DNA from: JBJXHN01 sp046233135
Lineage (GTDB): Bacteria; Pseudomonadota; Alphaproteobacteria; Rhodospirillales; Rhodospirillaceae
Direction: 5' to 3'
NCBI GenBank assembly: GCA_046233135.1
Contig: JBJXHN010000001.1
Coordinates: 434,001 to 498,000, forward strand
DNA: 64,000 nucleotides
A program made the translations under genes and the position numbers. The notes beneath the pieces are model-generated. The model did not search any database. It worked only from the letters and a program-made list of their open reading frames with translations, and was not told where the DNA came from. Of the stretch, positions 17,349-24,326 are shown piece after piece; the first letter of the stretch is position 1, and every line of letters starts with the position of its first letter.

Positions 17349-18689
17349 ATGCCCATCCAGATTCTGATGCCCGCTCTCTCCCCGACGATGGAGGAGGGCA
17401 CTCTCGCCAAGTGGCTGAAGGCCGAAGGCGACACCATTTCCGCCGGCGACGTGATCGCCGAAATCGAAACCGACAAGGCCACCATGGAATACGAGGCCGC
17501 CGATGAAGGCGTCCTCGGCAAGATCCTGGTGGAGGCCGGCACCGCCGGCGTGAAGGTCAACCAGCCCATCGGCATCCTGCTGGAAGAGGGCGAGGACGAC
17601 AGCGCCCTGGCCGATGCGGTGGCCCAGGCCTCGGGTGGCGGCGGTGCTGCCGCTCCGGCCCCGGCTGCCGCCCAGGAATCCGCCGAGGAAAAGGCGGCCG
17701 CTGCCACGCCGACACCGGCCACGCCATCCGCCGCGCCGGCTCCGGCGTCCGGTGGCAAGCGGGTGTTCGCCAGCCCGCTGGCCCGCCGCATGGCCTCTCA
17801 GGAAGGCCTGGACCTGTCGGCGATCACCGGCAGCGGTCCCCACGGCCGCGTGGTCAAGCGCGACATCGAACAGGCCCTGAAGGACGGCACGGGCAAGGCC
17901 GGGGCTCCGGCTGCCGCGCCTGCGGCGGCTCCGGCTGCTGCGGCGGCGGCACCGGCGGCCAAGGCGCCCGCCCAGCCTCAGCCGATGCCGAACCAGAAGG
18001 TCACGACCCTGCCCAACAGCTCGATGCGCAAGGTCATTGCCCGCCGCCTGACAGAAGCCAAGCAGACGGTGCCGCATTTCTACCTGACCATCGATTGCGA
18101 GCTGGATGCCCTGCTGGACCTGCGCAAGAGCCTGAACGCGCGGGCCGAAAAGATGAAGCAGGACTACAAGCTGTCGGTCAACGACCTGATCATCAAGGCC
18201 TCTGCCCTGGCCCTGCGCCAGGTGCCGGCGGCGAATGCGATGTGGACCGACGACGCCATTCTCCAATTCGACACCGTGGATATCTCGGTGGCGGTGGCGA
18301 CCGATGGCGGGCTGATCACCCCGATCATCTTCAACGCCGACCAGAAGGGCCTGTCGACCATTTCCAACGACATGAAGGACCTGGCCAAGCGCGCCCGCGA
18401 CGGCAAGCTGAAGCCGGAGGAATTCCAGGGCGGGGGCTTCTCCATCTCCAACCTGGGCATGTTCGGCATCCGCGAATTCTCGGCCATCATCAACCCGCCG
18501 CAGGGCTGCATCCTGGCCGTCGGCGCGGGCGAGCAGCGGCCGGTGGTGAAGGACGGCGCGCTGTCCATCGCCACGGTGATGAGTTGCACCCTGTCCGTCG
18601 ACCACCGGGTGGTGGACGGCGCGGTGGGCGCCGAATTCCTCGCCGCCTTCAAGAAGCTGATCGAAGATCCCATGGCGATGATGCTTTAA
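17349..18689 (+). CDS. pdhC: pyruvate dehydrogenase E2, dihydrolipoamide acetyltransferase
   Basis: The 446-residue protein has one lipoyl domain (ETDKATMEYEA), an Ala/Pro-rich linker, and a peripheral-subunit-binding domain (about 136-172: FASPLARRMASQEGLDLSAI). A second Ala-rich linker leads to the catalytic acyltransferase domain, which ends with the DHRVVDGAVGAEFL active site. It forms the complex core and transfers acetyl to CoA. It is immediately downstream of pdhB (41-base gap). Confidence 0.97.
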   Translation: MPIQILMPALSPTMEEGTLAKWLKAEGDTISAGDVIAEIETDKATMEYEAADEGVLGKILVEAGTAGVKVNQPIGILLEEGEDDSALADAVAQASGGGGAAAPAPAAAQESAEEKAAAATPTPATPSAAPAPASGGKRVFASPLARRMASQEGLDLSAITGSGPHGRVVKRDIEQALKDGTGKAGAPAAAPAAAPAAAAAAPAAKAPAQPQPMPNQKVTTLPNSSMRKVIARRLTEAKQTVPHFYLTIDCELDALLDLRKSLNARAEKMKQDYKLSVNDLIIKASALALRQVPAANAMWTDDAILQFDTVDISVAVATDGGLITPIIFNADQKGLSTISNDMKDLAKRARDGKLKPEEFQGGGFSISNLGMFGIREFSAIINPPQGCILAVGAGEQRPVVKDGALSIATVMSCTLSVDHRVVDGAVGAEFLAAFKKLIEDPMAMML

Positions 18690-18705
18690 CGCTAAAAAAA
18701 CCAAT

Positions 18706-18785
18706 GGGAGGTCTGGAGGGACAAGTCCCTCCAGCACTTAAGGAAAAAAAGTGCCGGGGGGTCAGCGGACCCCCCAGACCCCCCA
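18706..18785 (+). repeat. two-hairpin intergenic repeat (copy 1)
   Basis: CTGGAGGGAC (18713-18722) pairs with GTCCCTCCAG (18725-18734), then GGGGGGTC (18756-18763) pairs with GACCCCCC (18768-18775). The same two-module layout, including AAGTGC before the second hairpin, recurs at 21673-21835. It lies between pdhC and lpd and may attenuate readthrough. Confidence 0.65.
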
Positions 18786-18822
18786 TTCTTTCCATCATCG
18801 CCAGCACGGGGGAGAGAGACCC

Positions 18823-20226
18823 ATGGCTGAACAATCCTACGACGTTGTGGTTCTGGGCGCCGGTCCCGGGGGCTACGTTGCCGCCATCCGCGCCGCCCAG
18901 CTGGGCCTGAAGACCGCCGTCGTCGAACGCGAACACCTGGGGGGCATCTGCCTCAACTGGGGCTGCATCCCCACCAAGGCCCTGCTGCGCAGCGCCGAAG
19001 TGCTGCGCAACGCCAAGCATGCCAAAAGCTACGGCCTGAAGATCCCAGACGCCTCGGTGGACCTGGACGCCGTCGTCAAGCGCTCCCGCGGCGTGGCCAA
19101 GCAGCTGGCGGGCGGCGTCGGTCATCTGCTGAAGAAGAACAAGGTTACCGTCCTGGACGGCCACGGCACCCTGAAGGGCGGCGGCCGGCTGACAGTGGAG
19201 AAGGACGGCAAGCTGGTTGCCGAGGTCAAGGCCAAGGACATCATCCTGGCTACCGGGGCCCGCCCCCGCGCCCTGCCGGGCCTGGAGCCCGACGGCAAGC
19301 TGGTCTGGACCTCCCGCGAAGCCATGGTGCCCGAAGCCATGCCGAAGTCGCTGCTGGTCATCGGCTCGGGCGCCATCGGCATCGAATTCGCCAGCTTCTA
19401 CAATGAATGCGGCGTGTCGGTGACGGTGGTCGAGGTGATGGACCGCATCCTCCCGGTGGAGGACGAGGAAATCAGCGCCATGGCCAAGAAGACCTTCGAA
19501 AAGCAGGGCATGAAGATCCTTGCCGGCACCACGGTGAAGGCCCTGAAGAAGGGCAAGGATTCCGTGACTGCGACCCTGGAAGGCAAGGACGGCAAGAGCC
19601 AGGAAATGACCGTCGACCGGGTGATCTCGGCCGTCGGCATTGTCGGCAACGTGGAAAACATCGGCCTGGAAGCCACCAAGGTGAAGGTGGAAAAGACCCA
19701 CGTGGTGACCGACAAGTGGTGCAAGACCGACGAGCCCGGCATCTGGGCCATCGGCGACCTGACCGCGCCGCCCTGGCTCGCCCACAAGGCTAGCCACGAA
19801 GGCGTGATGGTGGCGGAACTGATCGCCGGCACCAAGGGTTTGCATCCCATGGACGTGACCAAGATCCCGGGCTGCACCTACTGCCATCCGCAGATCGCCA
19901 GCGTCGGCCTGACCGAGGCCAAGGCGAAGGAACAGGGCTATCAGGTGAAGGTCGGGCGCTTCCCCTTTGTCGGCAACGGCAAGGCGATTGCGCTGGGCGA
20001 GCCCGAAGGCATGATCAAGACGGTGTTCGACGCCAAGACCGGCGAGCTTCTGGGCGCCCACATGATCGGCGCCGAAGTGACGGAGCTGATCCAGGGCTAT
20101 ACGGTGGCCAAGACCCTGGAGACCACCGAGGAAGATTTGATGCACACCGTCTTCCCGCACCCCACCCTGTCGGAGATGATGCACGAATCCGTGCTTGACG
20201 CTTACGGCCGGGCCATCCATTTCTAG
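18823..20226 (+). CDS. lpdA: dihydrolipoyl dehydrogenase (E3)
   Basis: The 467-residue flavoprotein has the FAD dinucleotide fold (VVVLGAGPGGYVAAIRAA), the redox disulfide GGICLNWGCIPTKALL, and an NAD-binding fold (LLVIGSGAIGIEFASFY). The C-terminal dimer interface carries the catalytic His-Glu (HTVFPHPTLSEMMHE). It reoxidises dihydrolipoamide and makes NADH. The start at 18823 was chosen for GGGGGAGAGAG upstream and homology; the frame extends upstream only through hairpin repeat. Confidence 0.97.
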   Translation: MAEQSYDVVVLGAGPGGYVAAIRAAQLGLKTAVVEREHLGGICLNWGCIPTKALLRSAEVLRNAKHAKSYGLKIPDASVDLDAVVKRSRGVAKQLAGGVGHLLKKNKVTVLDGHGTLKGGGRLTVEKDGKLVAEVKAKDIILATGARPRALPGLEPDGKLVWTSREAMVPEAMPKSLLVIGSGAIGIEFASFYNECGVSVTVVEVMDRILPVEDEEISAMAKKTFEKQGMKILAGTTVKALKKGKDSVTATLEGKDGKSQEMTVDRVISAVGIVGNVENIGLEATKVKVEKTHVVTDKWCKTDEPGIWAIGDLTAPPWLAHKASHEGVMVAELIAGTKGLHPMDVTKIPGCTYCHPQIASVGLTEAKAKEQGYQVKVGRFPFVGNGKAIALGEPEGMIKTVFDAKTGELLGAHMIGAEVTELIQGYTVAKTLETTEEDLMHTVFPHPTLSEMMHESVLDAYGRAIHF

Positions 20227-20232
20227 GGAACC

Positions 20233-21180
20233 ATGACAGACACCCAGAAGATCGTTCGACATCCGGAAAAGGCGCGGCGGCCGGACAATCCGTCGCCGCG
20301 CAAGCCCGATTGGATCCGCGTCAAGGCCCCCGTCTCCAGCGAGGCGGCGGAGGTCCGCAAGCTGATGCGCTCCAAGAACCTGTTCACCGTCTGCGAGGAA
20401 GCGGCCTGCCCGAACATCGGGGAGTGCTGGAAGCGGCGCCACGCCACCTTCATGATCCTCGGCGACATCTGCACCCGGGCCTGCGCCTTCTGCAACGTGC
20501 GCACCGGCCGGCCCGGGGCGGTGGACCCGGACGAGCCCAGACATCTGGCTGAATCCGTCGAATCCATGGAGCTGGCCCACGTGGTCATCACCTCCGTGGA
20601 CCGCGATGATCTGGCCGACGGCGGCGGGCAGCAGTTCGCCGACTGCATCAATCTGGTCCGCGAACGCCGGCCCCAGTGCTCCATCGAGGTCCTGACCCCC
20701 GACTTCCAGAAGAAGCCCGGCGGTCTGGAAACGGTGGTTGCCGCCCGGCCGGACGTGTTCAACCATAACCTGGAAACGGTTCCCCGGCTGTACACCGCGA
20801 TCCGTCCCGGGGCGCGCTACTACCACTCCCTGCGCCTGCTGGACCGGGTGAAGGAGCAGGATCCCACCCTGTTCACCAAGTCCGGCATCATGGTCGGCTT
20901 GGGCGAAACCCGGGAGGAAGTGTTGCAGGTCATGGACGACATGCGCTCCGCGGGCGTGGATTTCATCACCATCGGGCAATACCTTCAGCCGACCCTGAAG
21001 CATGCGGCGGTGGACCGCTTCGTAACGCCGGAGGAATTCGAGGAATACGCACGGGTTGCCCGGGGGAAGGGCTTCCTGATGGTGGCTTCGACGCCGCTGA
21101 CCCGTTCGTCGCACCACGCCGACCGCGATTTCGCGGCCCTGCGCGCGGCGCGGCAGGCGACCTCTCCGGCGGCGGAGTAG
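20233..21180 (+). CDS. lipA: lipoyl synthase
   Basis: The 315-residue radical-SAM enzyme has the auxiliary cluster cysteines in CEEAACPNIGECW (CxxxxCxxxxxC), the SAM cluster in CTRACAFCNV (CxxxCxxC), and the C-terminal serine ligand in the STPLTRSS segment. It inserts sulfur at C6 and C8 of protein-bound octanoate, making the lipoyl groups used by PdhB and PdhC upstream. It starts 7 bases after the lpd stop. Confidence 0.97.
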   Translation: MTDTQKIVRHPEKARRPDNPSPRKPDWIRVKAPVSSEAAEVRKLMRSKNLFTVCEEAACPNIGECWKRRHATFMILGDICTRACAFCNVRTGRPGAVDPDEPRHLAESVESMELAHVVITSVDRDDLADGGGQQFADCINLVRERRPQCSIEVLTPDFQKKPGGLETVVAARPDVFNHNLETVPRLYTAIRPGARYYHSLRLLDRVKEQDPTLFTKSGIMVGLGETREEVLQVMDDMRSAGVDFITIGQYLQPTLKHAAVDRFVTPEEFEEYARVARGKGFLMVASTPLTRSSHHADRDFAALRAARQATSPAAE

Positions 21181-21184
21181 ACGC

Positions 21185-21673
21185 GTGCCCACCCATGCCG
21201 AGAAGCGTCCGCTTCCCTATACGCCCGAGCAGATGTACGACCTTGTGGCCGACATCGAACGCTATCCCGAGTTCCTGCCCTGGTGCCTGGCCGCCCGGAT
21301 CAAGAAGCGGGAGAACGACGGCCTGTTGCTGTCGGCGGACTTGGTGATCGGCTTCAAGATGATCCGCGAGCAGTTTACGTCGCGGGTCGCGCTGTCGCCG
21401 AAGGACAAGATTGACGTGACCTATACGGAAGGTCCGTTCAAGTACCTGAACAACCACTGGCATTTCGAGGATGACGGCCGGGGCGGCTGCCTGATCGACT
21501 TCTATGTGGACTTCGAGTTCAAGTCGATGATGCTGCGCAAGTTGATGGGACCGTTGTTCTCGGAAGCGGTGCGCTTGATGATCAGTTCATTCGAAAAGCG
21601 GGCCGTGGCGCTGTACGGCAAGGGCGCTGCGGACTGGGCCGATCAGCACAAGCCGCTGGACGAGGGCGTCTAG
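21185..21673 (+). CDS. COQ10/START-like ubiquinone-binding protein (RatA family)
   Basis: The 162-residue SRPBCC-fold protein shows the family opening YTPEQMYDLVADIERYPEF, LPWCLAARI, the central FKYLNNHWHFE and a C-terminal helix. In alphaproteobacteria this gene commonly follows lipA and is annotated coenzyme Q-binding protein COQ10; the E. coli relative is called RatA, so toxin labels should be treated with care. The start is GTG at 21185, four bases after lipA. Likely role: ubiquinone handling in respiration. Confidence 0.88.
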   Translation: MPTHAEKRPLPYTPEQMYDLVADIERYPEFLPWCLAARIKKRENDGLLLSADLVIGFKMIREQFTSRVALSPKDKIDVTYTEGPFKYLNNHWHFEDDGRGGCLIDFYVDFEFKSMMLRKLMGPLFSEAVRLMISSFEKRAVALYGKGAADWADQHKPLDEGV

Positions 21674-21835
21674 CGGGAGGTTTGGAGGGGCTAAGCCCCT
21701 CCAACTCTTGAAATGTTCCCGAAGGGAACAAGGGAAACAAGTGCAGGGGGACCAGCGGGTGCCCCCGTCCCCGAAGGGGGACAAATCAAACAAGTGCAGG
21801 GGGACCAGCGGGTCCCCCTGACCCCCAATGGGGTT
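21673..21835 (+). repeat. multi-hairpin intergenic repeat (copy 2, expanded)
   Basis: TTGGAGGGGC/GCCCCTCCAA (21682-21704), TGTTCCC/GGGAACA (21714-21730), GTCCCC/GGGGAC (about 21767-21782) and AGGGGGACC/GGTCCCCCT (about 21798-21819) fold in succession. The first and last match copy 1 at 18706-18785, and the AAGTGCAGGGGGACCAGCGG module occurs twice. It follows the COQ10-like gene and probably ends the pdh-lip transcript. Confidence 0.65.
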
Positions 21836-21911
21836 GTGGTTGTCATTCATAGTTGTTTGGACGCCGAAAGGCACGTATAATCCTGTGCTGTGATCGGGAG
21901 TGCGACGCCGA

Positions 21912-22160
21912 ATGACCAATGCCGTTCTGCAAGATCTGATGCTCGAGAATTTTCGAGCGCTTCGCGCCGATAGCAAACGTCTCCACGAGGATATGACGGA
22001 CGTGAAATCCCGCCTGACCCGCATCGAGACGGCAATCACCGGTGTCCGGCGGGATCAGGCTGGGGATGCGGAAATAATCGCGCATCTACAAATGCAGATG
22101 GATCGTCTCCAGGACGAAATAACCAGGATCAATACCCACCTGGATATTTCGGGAGGGTGA
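21912..22160 (+). CDS. tiny coiled-coil protein
   Basis: The 82-residue protein is almost wholly alpha-helical with heptad-like spacing (LMLENFRALRADSKRLHED, VKSRLTRIETAITGV). It has no signal peptide or cysteines. Similar short proteins with an ENFRALRAD- or EHLKAIQAE-type opening are widespread in alphaproteobacteria, function unknown. The next gene is a paralog (RIETAI-VRRDQA matches GIETAI-RTARDQA). Its stop overlaps a possible GTG start of the next gene (GTGA). Confidence 0.6.
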   Translation: MTNAVLQDLMLENFRALRADSKRLHEDMTDVKSRLTRIETAITGVRRDQAGDAEIIAHLQMQMDRLQDEITRINTHLDISGG

Positions 22161-22165
22161 GGCCT

Positions 22166-22411
22166 ATGAGCGGCGATCCGACAAATCTTGTGCTTGAGCA
22201 TCTGAAAGCGATTCAGGCAGAACAAGCCGCAGCGCGGGAGAGAGACGGAGAAATGATCCGCCGCCTCTCAGGCATAGAGACAGCCATTGCGCGAACCGCC
22301 AGAGATCAGGCGCAGTCCTTCATCGATCAGGTGGACGACCGGCACGCCCTTGACCGGATGAGGGAACGCTTGGATCGCATAGAGCGCCGTCTCGATCTGA
22401 CGGATACCTGA
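22166..22411 (+). CDS. tiny coiled-coil protein, paralog of preceding gene
   Basis: The 81-residue helical protein (VLEHLKAIQAEQAAARERD, MRERLDRIERRLDL) resembles its upstream neighbour and probably forms a homo- or hetero-coiled coil with it. The start at 22166 has GGGAGGGTGAGG just upstream; a GTG at 22157 overlapping the previous stop is an alternative. Function unknown. Confidence 0.6.
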   Translation: MSGDPTNLVLEHLKAIQAEQAAARERDGEMIRRLSGIETAIARTARDQAQSFIDQVDDRHALDRMRERLDRIERRLDLTDT

Positions 22412-22444
22412 AAGGGCAGGCGGGTCTATCGCCTGTTTGCGCAT

Positions 22445-23656
22445 ATGCTTCGTCTGATCGCCTCGGTCCTCCTGCTTTTTCTGCTGCCGGTATCCGTCAG
22501 CTCTGCCGCCCCCTATTTCCCGTCGGAACCCCGGGCGGAGCGGTTGGCGCGGCTGGATGCGTTCTGGGCGGACTGGAAAGCGGTCTATCTGGCCGAGGGC
22601 TGTGGAGGCGCCTATGTTGACACATCCGGTGACGACAAGCCGACCTGGGGCGGCAGTGCGCAAGAAACCCTGACCGTTTCCGAAGCCCATGGATACGGCA
22701 TGCTGGCCCTTGTCCTGATGGCGGACCGGGACCCGGCGGCCCGGCGCCTGTTCGATGGCATGCTGGCCTTCTATCAGGCCCACCCGGCGGCCTCGGACCC
22801 CGGGCTGATGGCCTGGAACCAGACGCGCGACTGCCGGGATGCCCCTGACGGAGGAGACTCCTCGGCGACCGACGGGGATCTGGATATCGCGCTCGCCCTG
22901 CTCCTCGCCGACCAACGGTGGGGCGGGTATTGGGACGCCTTCAACACCGCCCAATACGCGATCCTTCTGAACGAGAGTACGCTCGGCGGCACGATGCGCC
23001 TGGGGGATTGGGCGACGGATGGGGAGTACGGCGGGGCCTCGCGGTCATCGGACTTCATGCCGGCGACCTTCGCCGCCTTCGCCAAGTCCGGCGTCGATAC
23101 GGCGGGGATCTGGCGGAAGATCCGGGATCGCGGGTATGCGGTCTGGGGAGATATTGCCCTGCGGTTCGCCCCGAGTACCGGCCTGGTGCCGGACTTCCTG
23201 ACCGGCCTTCCAGCGCCTCCGCGACCGGCCGGAAGCAATTTTCTGGAAGGCGAGGGGGACGGCCAGTTCTCCTGGAACGCCTTGCGCTTCCCCTGGCGGC
23301 TGGCCCTGGATTTCCTGGACACCCGCGAACTGCGGGCGGCAGCGCACCTCAGGACCATCAACGGGTGGATCCAGCGGAAGACCGGCGGCGACCCGCTCAG
23401 GATTGCGACGACCTACAGGCTTGACGGCAGTGTTCCTGACGGTCAGGACAGGGGCTCGGCGGCCTTCATCGCCATGTTCGCAGCGGCTGCGGTGGCCGGG
23501 AGCGGTCATCCGGACGCGGATCAGGCCTGGATGGATCGGTTATGGGCGGCGTTGGTCGCTATTCCGCTGCCCGACGAAGACTATTACGGGAATACGTTGA
23601 AGCTTCTGGCGATGATGGCGCTGTCGGGGCTTTGGGGGGAAGGTCATGAGCCGTAA
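22445..23656 (+). CDS. secreted glycoside hydrolase family 8 protein (endoglucanase-like)
   Basis: The 403-residue protein has a signal peptide (LIASVLLLFLLPVSVSSA) and a GH8 (alpha/alpha)6-barrel. The general acid is Glu80 in VSEAHGYGML and the ATDGDLDIALALLLA motif carries Asp143. GH8 includes cellulases, chitosanases and the BcsZ cellulase of cellulose synthesis operons; no bcs gene lies nearby, so the substrate is open. Part of its 3' half recurs as a broken copy at 23980-24326. Confidence 0.88.
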   Translation: MLRLIASVLLLFLLPVSVSSAAPYFPSEPRAERLARLDAFWADWKAVYLAEGCGGAYVDTSGDDKPTWGGSAQETLTVSEAHGYGMLALVLMADRDPAARRLFDGMLAFYQAHPAASDPGLMAWNQTRDCRDAPDGGDSSATDGDLDIALALLLADQRWGGYWDAFNTAQYAILLNESTLGGTMRLGDWATDGEYGGASRSSDFMPATFAAFAKSGVDTAGIWRKIRDRGYAVWGDIALRFAPSTGLVPDFLTGLPAPPRPAGSNFLEGEGDGQFSWNALRFPWRLALDFLDTRELRAAAHLRTINGWIQRKTGGDPLRIATTYRLDGSVPDGQDRGSAAFIAMFAAAAVAGSGHPDADQAWMDRLWAALVAIPLPDEDYYGNTLKLLAMMALSGLWGEGHEP

Positions 23657-23763
23657 GTAAGGCGTCGCGGATCCCGTCTGACGGATCCTTTCGATCCCGG
23701 CGCATGATAGGAGAACCGGCATTCCTTGTGACTATGGCCGGCTGGGGAGGAAGGGCGTTTCGG

Positions 23764-23901
23764 CCTGCGCGAACCCCAAGGGCACACGGAATCCCCGGGA
23801 GGTTCGCGCAAGCGATAAGGTGTTGATTTATAAATGATCTCATCGCGATGCGTGTGGATACAACTGCGCGGGAGGCGGTCCGGCGGGGAGGTTCGCGCAA
23901 G
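23764..23901. repeat. three copies of a TGCGCGAACC-type motif
   Basis: GGGAGGTTCGCGCAAG occurs at 23797-23812 and 23886-23901, and its core in reverse (TGCGCGAACC) near 23765-23774. The first and second can pair as a hairpin. It is in the gap after the GH8 gene; role unknown. Confidence 0.45.
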
Positions 23902-23941
23902 AGGCCTATTTTCCTCAACAAATGGAATGGGTTAAAATGGG

Positions 23942-23973
23942 GGGAGCCTCCGTATGGGGGCGTGGATTGAAAA
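23942..23973 (+). repeat. solitary type I-C-like CRISPR repeat
   Basis: The 32-base stretch ends GGGGGCGTGGATTGAAAA and has a short palindrome GCCTCC-GTAT-GGGGGC just before it. It closely resembles type I-C repeats, which end GGGGGCGTGGATTGAAAC. No second copy is visible within several hundred bases and there is no cas gene in the window, so it is at best a relic. Confidence 0.45.
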
Positions 23974-23979
23974 GTGACT

Positions 23980-24326
23980 GAGGACATTCGCCGCCTCCGC
24001 CAGGTCCGGCGGAGACGCGGCGGGGATCTGTCGGAAGGCTTGGGATCGCGGAGACCGGCAGAGACCCGCTCAGGATCGCGACGACCTCCAGGATGGACGG
24101 CAGCGTTCCGGGCGGTCAGGATAGGGGCTCGGTGGCCTTCATCGCCATGTTCGCAGCGGCTGCGGTGACCGGGAGCGGTCATCCGAAAACGGATCAGGCT
24201 TGGATGGATGCGCTGTGGTCGGCGTTGGGTGCCGTCCAGCTATCGGACGAAGACTATTATGGGAATACGTTGAAGCTTCTCGCGATAATTACGCTGTCCG
24301 GGATTTGGGGGGGCCTAGCGGATTGA
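23980..24326 (+). pseudogene. partial, internally deleted copy of the GH8 gene
   Basis: Segments match the upstream GH8 gene. CGCCGCCTCCGCCAGGTCCG to about 24045 corresponds to roughly 23070-23130. After a deletion, the rest (from about 24057) corresponds to roughly 23386-23645, including GGGGCTCGGTGGCCTTCATC. From 24093 the reading frame is intact and still encodes SVAFIAMFAAAAVTGSGHP and DEDYYGNTLKLLA, but it lacks the signal peptide, the barrel start and both catalytic acids. It is a decayed tandem duplicate. Its end overlaps the 3' end of the pentapeptide gene by 12 bases. Confidence 0.8.

Noticed and set aside
18649..21192. Long open frame of 847 codons on the minus strand opposite lpd and lipA
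   Set aside because: It is antisense to two certain genes, is rich in His, Gly and Gln as expected for the complement of high-GC codons, and shows no motif or ribosome site.
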